From: Apus apus
Taxonomy: Eukaryota; Chordata; Aves; Apodiformes; Apodidae
DNA: 64,000 nt
Assembly (NCBI RefSeq): GCF_020740795.1
Contig: NC_067312.1
Location: forward strand, 64,004,905-64,068,904
Reading direction: 5' to 3'
Under the pieces are notes generated by a model. The model had not been told where the DNA came from, did not search any database, and saw only the letters and a list, made by a program, of their open reading frames with translations. This document shows positions 38,701 through 48,353 of the stretch, one piece after another. Positions within the stretch are counted from its first letter, which is position 1. The number at the start of each line of letters is the position of its first letter. The position numbers and the translations under genes were made by a program.

Positions 38701-39785
38701 AATGTGATTTTCTGGAAAGATCCAGAACATGAACCAATATATCTGTAATGGCCGCATTTCAGCCATAGTGGTCATCAGTCTATTTAATGTATGCTGAGTG
38801 GAGAGTATTGAGGAACCAAGTTGCCTTTTTGCTTAGCCATGGTTTCAGAAAAGAAGGCTTGTATCAAGAGAAGCTGTTCAGTCACTGTGGCAACTTTATT
38901 AATTACCCTAAAGGAATGCCAGCTTACTTCCAGATTTCTTGCCAGATCTCATTCGTTTGCAGAGCTATTTTTTAAAATGCTGTTTTTAAGTTACAAATGA
39001 AGAGAAGTACAGAGTGGATGTCTGTTATTCTCTTCTTGCTCAGAGTAAAGCAGGATAGTTCAACGTTGCTCCAGGTATGTTTTTGTAACAATAATATGCC
39101 AAGTAAGTTTTCTCTCCACAGTGAAGACAATGTCCCTGATCCCAGAGAAGTTGAGAAGAAGTTCCATGGCAGCCTTCTTGAAGCTTTAAGTGAATATGGG
39201 CCAAACTACCTAGCCTACTTCGGCTCGTTTGTAACAATTGGTCTCCTGTGGTTTGTCCATCACTCACTGTTCCTTTATGTAACAAAAGCTACAAGATTAA
39301 TGGGACTCCTTAACATACTTTCACTGGCTTTCATTGGTGGGCTTCCACTAGCTTACCAGCTGACCAGTGAATTTGCAGAGAAGTCCCACAATGAAATAGA
39401 AGCCATTCAGGTCAGCTGTGTTATCACTTTCTTTGCCAGCATTTTCCAGTTTGCAATATGGACTACAGCCCTCCTCCATGAAACAGAAACTTTGAGTCCT
39501 TTTGCTAGATACGGTGGCAAGGAGCATGCCTTCATGTTTGCCAAGCTGGCTCTATACCCGTGTGTAAGCCTTGGGGTCTTCTTCCTAACATGCTTGTTAA
39601 GTGAATTTAGCACGGCAATTTTCCATCTTATGCAGATTGTAATCCCATTTGCTTTTCTTGCCTTGCGCATTTTTGTTAGAATTTCCTTAACTGTCATAAA
39701 GTCCGTGATGTCTCTCTCCAGACGGAAGGTTGTATTGTTGGAAGAAGAGGAGGCATGCTTGTCTCCTACTGAAGCACTCTCCTAA
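29313..39785 (+). CDS. TMEM175: TMEM175, endosomal/lysosomal potassium and proton channel; complete, 10 exons
   Basis: Channel of endosomes and lysosomes that conducts K+ and H+ and sets luminal pH. Exons: 29313-29477, 30531-30569, 31478-31575, 31977-32028, 33143-33178, 34399-34482, 35119-35283, 36599-36677, 38429-38570, 39122-39785 (stop TAA 39783-39785). Every junction has GT/AG borders and the phases join to 507 aa; the human protein is 504. Two six-helix repeats are visible. Repeat I opens with RLLAYSDALLSIIATVM (residues 39-55). Repeat II opens with RVEAFSDGVYAIVATLL in exon 38429-38570. The last exon holds five helices and ends in a short acidic tail. The usual RxxxFSD motif is YSD in repeat I, while the gating Ile in LLSIIATVM is kept. 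The start is supported by CCATGTC context in the CpG island and by protein length. The first intron is short and holds an LTR-like block and a CpG-rich patch. Confidence 0.97.
29527..29577. repeat. Two-copy GC-rich tandem repeat
   Basis: The unit GGGGCTGAGGTCGCGGGGCT appears twice in tandem just past TMEM175 exon 1, with a partial third GGGGCTG upstream. It is a minor length-variable candidate. Confidence 0.8.
29860..30330 (-). mobile_element. Candidate solo LTR of an avian endogenous retrovirus, minus orientation
   Basis: Read on the minus strand, the block has a TATA-like ACATAAAA near 30020 and then GCACTAAAGAATGCC followed by CTCAATAACAGC, which resembles the polyadenylation region of avian ERV LTRs, and ends near ATCCCGGAATCC. 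No viral genes are present. I could not fix TG...CA borders or a target-site duplication, so both edges are approximate. It sits in TMEM175 intron 1, antisense to the gene. Confidence 0.4.
30395..30475 (+). other. CpG-rich patch upstream of TMEM175 exon 2
   Basis: A short GC-rich stretch (CCGGAACCGGTGCGCGGAGC and GGCTGCGGCCGCC) stands alone in AT-rich intron DNA 55 bases before exon 2. An open frame from an ATG at 30360 runs through it and continues in frame into exon 2. It may be an internal promoter or alternative first exon; there is no direct evidence of transcription. Confidence 0.35.
30817..30989 (+). mobile_element. CR1 LINE 3' fragment, plus orientation
   Basis: Typical CR1 3' end: GACAGGTTGCCCAGGGAAG, GGACTTAGAACAACCTGGTC, CTTCCAACTCAAACCATTC and the final TATGATT. 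It lies in the TMEM175 intron between exons 30531-30569 and 31478-31575, sense to the gene. Confidence 0.9.
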
Positions 39786-40930
39786 ATTTCCGTGCAGTGC
39801 ATGTGAAGTTGTTAAATTAACTTCAGTTCTTCTAACTCACATTATCTTCATGTGTGGATTATATGGATCTAAACCAAGGCCCGCCTTGGCCATAACTGGG
39901 GTATATTTAAGTTTTTGCTGGTCCTGCTTGAGGCCCTTTCTTCAAAACCTGTAACTGAAAAAAACTGGGTAAGTAGGGGATATGAAGAAAAGCATGTTCC
40001 CCTTCCTTTAGAGTTACCCTTTTGAAAACATGCTGCTTGACACATAATTGTGGTGATGATCGCTTAAGTGCATAAACAGATGTGCAGTAAAATGCCCTTT
40101 TCTGACACAGGGCAGTTGCTCTGGCAGCCAAACACAGGTCTAGAAGCTGGTTGTGCAGCTGTTAAGATGGGGACTGAGGCATGGAAGACATGGGACACCT
40201 CTGGATTTCTGGATAGTGCATCGTGGTAGATGGTTTCCCTAAGTAGAGAGTCCCACAGATTTCTGAGTCTCAGGAAGGCAGCAAAAGAAACTAACGCTGC
40301 AGAAGTTCCATTTTGTGATGCTTATGCACAGTTTGGTAAGCTTCATGCTTATCAAATGTTACCCTGCAGAGAGCTGCACAGAAGGAGTGGGCAAAGTGAT
40401 CAAGCCTCAAACGGTCCTGGAGGCCTTCACATTTATTTTTGGCCGAGCCATTAGTTTGTATCTTGAACTGTCGTAGTGCCTGATAACTTTAATGCCATAT
40501 GTAAAGGCATTTGAGGGGATTTTGTTGTTCTTTAAAAAAAAATAATAAAAAATTCTGTGGTGAAGTATGCCTGGAGTTGTGAGTGAAAATAAATTCAGAT
40601 AGCTTGTTTCAGTTGAGATCAGTCTTGAAAGCACATGGGCTTTCAGTGTGAAGCACCTTGGTACCAACAGATCACTGCTGGTATCACACTGTTCTTGTGA
40701 GAGAGCATGTCCAGGTATTCAAGGGGCTTTGTACCTGGTTGAGGTGAAATGAACTGCAGAAGGATCCTGTATCGTGCTGTGTATCACAGGTTTTTTCTGG
40801 TGTTTAATAAAAGCACTTTTGGTTCTATATGGTTTCCTTTTTTCTTTTTTCTTTTTTTTTAATTGTGAGCAGCAAGCACATAATATACATGAATGTGTGT
40901 ATTTGTAATAAATCTCAGTGTGAAAAGACA
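39786..40930 (+). terminator. TMEM175 3' UTR and candidate polyadenylation signals
   Basis: AATAAA hexamers occur at 40588-40593, 40806-40811 and 40907-40912. The second is followed by a T-rich stretch (40831-40860) suitable as a downstream element, so the transcript most likely ends near 40825. Alternative use of the others is possible. Confidence 0.55.
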
Positions 40931-41487
40931 AAGCTTCTAGCCCTTTTCTGTTCTGCAGGTGAAACTTAAATCAGATGTCTACAATTAAAATTATGTTGGA
41001 CAAACCTTTTTTTCCTCTAGTGTCATCCATTCTGTGATTTTTAATATTTTTCTTCTGTGAAACACTTAAAAGCTTTTAATGTGATGTAAAAAAATATTGA
41101 TTCTGCTTGTGTTGGTACTGGAAGAAAATGAAACCTGATAGGGAATCTGACCGGAATCATTCCAGTGGTTATGGGGATGGTAAGTAATTTATTCTGCAGA
41201 AAGAATAATTTGATAGTTTTTTGGGGTTTTTTTTGCTTGTAGAACCAAAACTTGAGATCCTGAGGTCTGCATAAACAGAGTTGGTTTAGGATCATTCTGA
41301 TAGTTTTGGTACTATCTGAATCAGTGCATTTCAGAATGAGGCATTAATTTGAATTGTGTGATTCTCAAGTAGAAAGAACTTTCCCAAGCCTAACTGTAGC
41401 CAGCTCTTTACAGAATTACTAATGACCACAAGTTTTTGTCTCTAGAAAATATCCAAGTGAAATACTTCTAATGATTATGAATTTCCC

Positions 41488-42045
41488 AGAATCAAGGAAT
41501 GGATGAGTTTGGAAGGGACCTCTGGAGACTGTCTGGTCCAAGCTTCCTGTTCAAAATAGCATTGGCTGGAGCTGGTGGCTAAGGACTGTATCCAGCACAG
41601 GTGGACACACCACATCACTCAACACATCAACCTGTTTGAGTTGCCTTTAAGAGTAAAAAAATCAGGGTTCTTTAATTCTTCCATTTAAAAGGAATTTCCT
41701 GTGCTTTAGTTTGTTCCTGTTGTTTCTCATCCTATCTCTGGGCAGCAGGGAGAAGGGCCTGTCTTGATCTCTGCTCCTCCCCATCGGGTATTCAGAAACA
41801 TTGATAAGATCCCTCTGATCCTTAAACAGGCTGCTTAGTCCTGGTTCACTCAGTCTCTCCGCTGAGAGGTGCCCCAGTCCCTGCATCATCCTTCAGTGGA
41901 CTCACCTTTGAATGTCCTCATCTCTCCTGCAGTGGGGTAGGGAGAGCTGGACACAGCACACTGGGTGTGCTCTCACCAGACACCTCCTTTGATCTGCCAG
42001 CAGCCCTTCTCCTAAGTCCAGGAGGTTGCTGGCCTTCTGTGCTAG
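41488..42045 (-). mobile_element. CR1 LINE 3' fragment, minus orientation, diverged
   Basis: Starts at a degraded tail (AGAATCAAGGAATGG) followed by TTTGGAAGGGACCTCTGGAG and later CTGGACACAGCACACTGGGTG and GGAGGTTGCTGGCCTTCTGTG, which are CR1 landmarks in the expected order. It is more diverged than its neighbours and the right edge is approximate. Confidence 0.82.
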
Positions 42046-42517
42046 AAAAATAGTTTTCATGCTATAAAACCTCCTGAAAGTGATGAAGTTGCAATAAAAC
42101 TTCTCTTCTAATGGCACTGGAATTTTTTAGCCTGTGGCATTGGTACTGCCCATCAGGAACAGCTGCCTCCTGAACTGAATAGGTCGGGCTGGACAAAAAT
42201 GTGGTCATGCATGGGAGGGTATGTGAGAAGTCCATTGCCTCGGTCCCCAGCTGTGATTCCATACCGATGGCTGTTTTGTGTCCCCTCTGCCATCCACAGG
42301 AAACCATGCCAGCTGGAAAACTGTGGAAGTCTCCTGGAGATTTTGGTTTGGAGCCATCAGAACAGCGATGAGTGTACAGAGCTCTTCACTTACACCCGGA
42401 AAGGAACAGTCTCACCAGAGTGCTTTGCAGAGACAGGGATTTGTGTTTAATCCCTACAAACATTATAAACGGTTTACAATGGTTTTACATTTTATTTGAA
42501 AACAACTGAGCGAGCAG

Positions 42518-42770
42518 AATCATAGGATGGTTTGGGTTGGAAGGGACCTTAAAGGTCATCTAGTTCCAACCCCCCTGCATGGGCAGGGACACCTCCCACC
42601 AGCCCGGGCTGCTCGGAGCCCCATCCAGCCTGGTTTGAACACTGCCAGGGCTGGGGCAGCCACAGCTTCCCTGGGCAGCCTGTGCCAGGGTCTCACCACC
42701 CTCACAGTGACAAATTTCCCCCTAATGTCCGATACAAAGGCCCAGTGCCTTCAGTTCTCTTACACCTCAG
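42518..42770 (-). mobile_element. CR1 LINE 3' fragment, minus orientation, next to the ATP5ME promoter
   Basis: A clean CR1 end (AGAATCATAGGATGGTTTGG, then GGACCTTAAAGGTCATC and CTGCATGGGCAGGGACACC) runs to about 42770, where the ATP5ME CpG island begins. Confidence 0.9.
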
Positions 42771-42779
42771 CAGGAATCT

Positions 42780-43560
42780 CCTTCTGACGACGATTCCAGC
42801 TCCCACGGCAGGCTGGAGAGGAGGACACAGCCAAAGCCGCTGCGGGGAACCCGGCAAACCCGGCGCGGCTCCCGCTGCCCTGACCGGGCATCCTGGCCCT
42901 GCTCCCTTCGGCTCTGCGGGACCCCCCCGCACCCCCGCGGCCCTGACCCTGCCCCTGCCCCTGCCCCCCCCGCACCCGCTGCGGGGCCCGCCCCGGGCCT
43001 GACGTCACGGCCCCGCCCCCGCACGGCCCCGCCCCTTCCGTCCCGCACCGCCAGCTCGGGCGTCACCGTCACCGCCGCCAGGATGGTCCCGCCGGTGCAG
43101 GTCTCGCCGCTCATCAAGGTGAGGGCGGCGGCTCCTCCGGGGCGGGGGGCGGCGGGGCGGGGCGGGGCGGGGGGCGCGGGGCCCGGCCTGGCGGCGCGAT
43201 GCGGTGCGGTGCGTGTGAGCCGAGTGACGGGCGAGTCCTTGTCTCTGCCTCCCGCAGTTCACCCGCTACTCGGCCCTGCTGCTGGGGATGGTGTACGGCA
43301 AGACGCGATACGGTGAGTTGCGGCGCCCCGGGCGGCCCTTCCTTCCCCCCCCCCCCCCTCCCCGCGCCGCCCCCAAGGGCACCTTGAGGCGGGCCCGGCC
43401 GCCATTTCCCCGTCCCGCCTCCTCCTCCCCGCCGCGGGGGCAGCCCCCGGGAACGGGCTCCCGCCGGCGCGGGGGCATCGCCTGGTGCGGAGCGGCCTTT
43501 GCGCCGGCGGGGCTGCTGCCTGCGCCTTCCTGAGCGGGCCTGGAGGGGTGGAGCCCTGCG
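42780..43560 (+). promoter_or_regulatory. CpG-island promoter of ATP5ME
   Basis: Dense CpG with many GC boxes covers ATP5ME exons 1 and 2. Just past exon 1 (43138-43180) is a run of GGGG blocks separated by C, which is G-quadruplex competent and full of Sp1-type GGGGCGGGG sites. No TATA box is visible. Confidence 0.78.
43000..43007. promoter_or_regulatory. Palindromic cAMP response element
   Basis: TGACGTCA lies 76 bases upstream of the ATP5ME start codon in the CpG island, followed by a CCCCGCCCC GC box. A full CRE this close to the start is a standard CREB/ATF binding site, and many mitochondrial genes carry one. Use in vivo is inferred. Confidence 0.7.
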
Positions 43561-43750
43561 CTGGGTTCTGGAACACCGTGTTTTACCCGCAGACTACCTG
43601 AAGCCCATTGCTGAGGAGGAGAGGAGAATAGAGGCGGAGGAGAAAAAGAAGCGCGAGGAGCTGGAGCGGATCGCCAAAGAGCTGGCGGAAGGTAGCCCCT
43701 CTTGTTTGCTGAATGCGTCCCACGCACAGCGCGGCTTGCAGCCCGACTGC

Positions 43751-43797
<47 letters not shown>

Positions 43798-45203
43798 AGC
43801 CTTTCTGGGCGTGCGGTGGGTAGGGCGATGCGAAAGCTGAATAGTGCTGCTGCTCAGCAGGCTCTTTGGAATGTGAGCATCCGTAGAAGAAGTGTTAAAA
43901 ACAGTTCTGGAAGCAAACAGGCCTTGTTAAATGGCTGTCTGACTTCCCACTGAGAAAACAAACTTCTAAAAGCTGCTGTTTGTTCTGTTAGGAGTAACTG
44001 GAACTGTGTATTAACACTACTTAAGTGTCCATTATTCAGCTGGATGCAGCACACATTCCTCCATGCAGTAATCTCACAAATGTGATTGATGACCAAAACC
44101 AGAAGCCATTAGACCACTGCTTGTGATTGCAAGACAAATTTTTAACTGATACCATCAGCATAGTGTGAGAGGTCAATGACATGAAGAGAATAAGCTGAAG
44201 CTGGTCAGTTGGGATTAGCACTGTTGCTTTTTTTCTCATTACCCTCCACCCTGTAGTGTTTCCTGCTGTAGCAGACTTTCCCCCATCCTTAGGATATTTT
44301 TTTATGGTCCCTTTTTCATTTCTAAAAAAGGATCCCTGTCTTTCCTCAGCAGAGTAGTGTACTCTCTGGCTTGAATTTGCCTAGGTTTTTTTTTTTCATG
44401 GACTTGCAGTTAGGAAGAACTTTTAAGAAAACTGATGAATAATCCAAGCTGTTCTTGGTGCAGCTACACAGATAGTAACTATTTCCCTGGGAAACTGTGA
44501 CCTTTGCATTGTCTTGAACAAGACTACTGTTGAACAAAACTCTGCAAAATTAAGGGAGCTACATAGAGATAAATAGGCAAGCCAGTGAATTCTATCACTT
44601 ACTAGATACAGAGCTATTTTGCACAGCTCTTTTCACTGTCTCAAACATACAACCTCCAGTGGTCATGGGCTAAATAAATGGCTCCTTTAGGTGGTTTCTG
44701 GTTCGGCTGAAACTTTTTGCATTTTTGGAGATAGAGGCCATATTACAGTGTTGTTAATCCACCTAATAATGGAATCCTGTTACTATTTCTTGAGAATGTT
44801 TCATTTATTTAAAAGTGTCACACAGGTGATGTGTTTTTGGTGTGGTTTTCAGTTAGAAAAGCAGTTGCTTGAACTTTGTGCAGCTCAGTACAGTTGTTGA
44901 AGATTACTCTTTAAAGATGGATCATTAGACTTATCTGTAATGATGGCTTTTTCTGGGCTTATTTGCATATTCAGTTCAGAAAAATGCAATTTACTAATGA
45001 GTAAGCCCAAAAAGTGCCTTTACTGCTAAGTGCTGAAGTACACTTCTGTTGGATAGGCAGATGTGGGAATCATAAAAAACTGACTAGAAAAACTGGCATT
45101 AACGAGAGCCTTTGATACCACAAATGCTTTGTGTGGGAGTGACTGTTGGTCCCTAACTGTTTTTTATTCCCTTCCAGCAAGCGAAGATTCCATACTGAAA
45201 TGA
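43083..45203 (+). CDS. ATP5ME: ATP5ME, ATP synthase membrane subunit e; complete, 4 exons
   Basis: Small inner-membrane subunit of the mitochondrial F1Fo ATP synthase that supports dimerisation and cristae shape. Exons: 43083-43118, 43258-43312, 43593-43691, 45178-45203 (stop TGA 45201-45203). GT/AG borders and phases agree, giving 71 aa against 69 in human. The start MVPPVQVSPLIK is the conserved N-terminus. Exon 2 supplies the single membrane helix, with the GMVYG dimerisation-type glycines. Exon 3 encodes a charged coiled coil (YLKPIAEEERRIEAEEKK). The last eight residues are encoded in exon 4 (SEDSILK after the split Ala). It lies 3.3 kb past TMEM175 on the same strand and converges with PDE6B. 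Confidence 0.97.
43752..43796. repeat. (CTG)15 trinucleotide tract
   Basis: Fifteen uninterrupted CTG units lie in ATP5ME intron 3, 60 bases past the exon 3 donor and transcribed as CUG. CTG/CAG runs are typically length-polymorphic. Confidence 0.95.
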
Positions 45204-45292
45204 AAAAAAGATGGGATCTTCATTTCACACATGGAAATACAACTAGGCTCTGAACTGTTCAGTGGTTGGGGGATTCTGCATGCTATTCTATC

Positions 45293-45298
45293 AATAAA
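45293..45298 (+). terminator. ATP5ME polyadenylation signal
   Basis: AATAAA lies 90 bases past the stop codon and is followed at 45310 by a GT-rich stretch (GTTTGGTTGG), a good downstream element. The mRNA probably ends near 45315. Confidence 0.8.
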
Positions 45299-45567
45299 GT
45301 ACTTATAACAGTTTGGTTGGTTATACTGGCTAATACTTCCAGTGGGAAGGAAACAGCAAGTGGAGTGGTTGTGATGCTGCAACAAGATACAGAAACATCT
45401 GTTAGTAAGGGACTGCTGACCAGAAAGGACAGTGGTCCCAGTCTTTTGGCAAAGTGGCTGTGTGATTGCATCATACCATTTTAAAAAAATAAATCAAAAA
45501 AATGTAATCACCTGGCCTGAGTAGTAGGAGGAAGGAGTAGGAGGAGTCATAGGCTGTGAGTGTGACC

Positions 45568-45931
45568 ATCCAGCTAAGTCCTTATCCACTGAGTGGTCCA
45601 TCTGTCAAGTCCATGTCGCCCCAGTTTAGAGACAAGGATGTGGTGCAGGACATTGTCAAATGCTTTGCACAAGTCCAGGTAGATGACGTTGGTTGCTCTT
45701 CCCTTATTCACAAATGCTGTAACCCCATTGTAGAAGGCCACCAAATTTGTCATGCATGATTTGCCCTTAGTGAGGTCATTCTGGCTGTCACCAACCATCT
45801 CTATGTTTTATCTGTGCACTCGCATTGTTTCCAGGAGGTTCTGCTCCATGACCTTGCCAGGCACAGAGGTGAGTCTGATAGGCCTGCAGTTCCCTGGGTC
45901 CACTTTTTTCCCCCTTTATGGAGTTGTGAAA
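45568..45931 (-). mobile_element. CR1 LINE reverse transcriptase fragment, left part of an interrupted copy
   Basis: The minus strand encodes CR1 RT sequence ([19 protein letters not shown], then [16 protein letters not shown]). It stops where a foreign segment begins and resumes at 46823. Compared with the copy at 51.3-52.2 kb it is the same part of the RT. Confidence 0.88.
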
Positions 45932-46822
45932 TGAATAATCATCTCAAAACAGCCACAGACTGGACCTTGTGCATGGATGGGACCCTCATCTGATAAGCCA
46001 CCTGGACACTGTTCTTACAAGGAGAGCCCCTGGTTTGGTAACCACCCCAATAAACTGGACACTCCTTGAATGGGGAGCCCCTCCTTCAGTAGCCATCCTG
46101 ATAAACAGACACTGTGCTTATTTGACAAGGAACAGTGGCTGGCAAGAGAAGCCCCATGAAGGCAGTGTCATCTTACAAAAGACCACTTTCCTGTTTAAGA
46201 ACAGAGCACACACAGGAGAATAAAGGCCACTGCTCCATCAACCTGATTCAGGGGAGCCAAGTGATCACCTGGATCCTCATGCCCCACTGACTTATTTCCA
46301 GTACCTTTCCTGAATCCAACACTTGAGTCTGCACAGAGTAGGCCAAACCTCACCCAGAGAGGCAGAGCTAGGTGCTATAAAAGAGGGAGACTCCAAATGC
46401 TTGGGGTGCACACCCACCATCCAAGGACCAGAATGTCATGCTGAGATCATCGCTGGATCCAGGGGTGGGGGTATCTTTCCTATCCCCTCTTTCTTCATCT
46501 CTCTCTCTTCATATCTCTCTCTCTCTCAATCCCCCTCTCTCTGTTTCTAACCTTTTAGCACGTTTTTAATTTAGCTAAGTTTTTCCAGCGGTAACCCGTT
46601 GTTTTGAGAGTGATACTGTTGTGTGGTTTTTTACAACCTATATAATCTTACTCAATTTTAAGTAATGTTTTTTATCAGCCTCCTGGGTAATGGTCTCACT
46701 CTTAGAATGCTGTGCACAGAATTCAAGAGGTTAATCTCACCAAATGGGTTGTTAAAAGAGATTAACTAAGACAGGGGTTGGCCCTGCCTCTGGGAAACTC
46801 AAGCTGTAACCACCTGGTGGGA
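45932..46822 (+). mobile_element. About 0.9 kb insertion inside CR1, LTR-like
   Basis: The segment separates two halves of one CR1 copy and is flanked by TGTGAAA on both sides (45925-45931 and 46823-46829). It has a TATA box TATAAAAG (46376-46383), a palindromic GGGTGCACACCC shortly after, and a pyrimidine run rich in TC (46497-46531). There is no coding content. The layout suggests a solo LTR read on the plus strand, but TG...CA ends do not fit the flanking repeats, so its class is open. Confidence 0.5.
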
Positions 46823-47035
46823 TGTGAAAATGGGGGTTATATTTCCTTTTTTTCAGTCAGTGGGAATATAACTGGACTGCCATGATTTCTCATATATAAT
46901 GGATAGTGGCTTTATAACTTCATCTACCAGTTCCCTCAGGACCCATAGATGTATCTCATTAGTCCCATGGACTCATGCACATTCCGGTTCCTTAGGTCTC
47001 AAGCCTGACCTACCCCTACTTTGGGTTTGGGTAAA
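46823..47035 (-). mobile_element. CR1 LINE reverse transcriptase fragment, right part of an interrupted copy
   Basis: Continues the CR1 of 45568-45931: TGAAAATGGGGGTTAT, then GGATAGTGGCTTTATAACTTC and CCCATGGACTCATGCACATTC match, with changes, the sequence at 52125-52245 in the longer CR1. Beyond about 47035 the similarity fades. Confidence 0.8.
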
Positions 47036-48320
47036 AGAAGAGCAAGAACTCTACAGACCCTGAGATTAAGCTGCAGGGAAAAGATCTTACCTACAGGCTG
47101 TATCCTGTCAGAAACAGATACAGTGCAAGGGGGAAATAAAAGGAAAGGCCTTGGCCTGCTGTTTCTCTTATTGCCCTCTGCTTGCTGCTTGTGGCTCCCC
47201 ACAGCAACAAGAAAGGCAGCAGCAGAGCAGCTCGGACAAGGGGCCACTGACCCACAGCAATGATCTGAGGACAATGCCACGGGTGGCAGAGCCATGTGTG
47301 CTGCCTGGGCACCCCAGGTGCCATGAGTAGACAGGGGAGCAGCAGGAGGGAGTTGTGGGAGCTGGTCAGAGAGCCTGGGGAGGCTTGCCCTGTCTCCACT
47401 GGCTTGGCACAGCCTCCTGTAGGATGGACACATGAGGTCCCTGCTGCAGTGGGGCTCCTGGACTGCCCAGCACCACCATGACCAAAGGGAGCCTTGGGAC
47501 CTCCCTGCTTCGATGAAAAATGATCCACCCTTGAGAAACAGCCACCTTCACTGGCACCCCACACTATATGTCCACAGACACCCCTCCACATGCACGGACC
47601 CCTTTGGAGATACAGGGCAGCACGCCAGCCCTGGCACGATGTTGTGTGTGGCAAACTGCCCTACCAAACGCCCGAGGGCATGGGGGTACAGCTGCCCCAG
47701 CCCTGGCCTGGTTGGCACTGCTGGGTGCCCTGGGCAGACACTGGAGCATCCTGCACCCTCCCAGCACCTCACCTTGGGCACAGCAGGCAGGAAGGTTAGC
47801 CTCCTGACTGTATTTCCCAGAAAATGAGAACAAGGACCTTTTCTCAGTGCTTGAATGTATGGTGGCTTGTGGTCATCTTTAACTGCAGTCATGGCTGCAC
47901 CATGTATCTGCAATACAATAGCCTTGTGGCGTTTTTCTTGCTGAAAAATAAGACTTGCTTGACTTCATAGCTGTATGATGAAAGCCTTCTGCATGGTTCT
48001 TAACGAAACTGAGGCATACAGCATGCGGTCATCACTAGTGGCATATTCAGCTTTCATGCAGGTGGATGTATTTCTGTATTTTCCTGTATGAGAGCTTCCT
48101 GCTTACAGAATTGCTACATGGTGATAGGGGATTACATCTTGTGTACTACACTGAGACATGGATAAATGATCACCAGGTAACACCAAAGGTCTAGTTTTCC
48201 TTTTACTTGCAGTATTTTTGTAATGCAAAATAAGATACTGAAAGATAAAAGCACTGAAGGTAGCAGGAGTAAAGGAAGAAGAAAATCCCCAGCAAAACAG
48301 ATCTCCAAACACTTAAAAAA

Positions 48321-48353
<33 letters not shown>

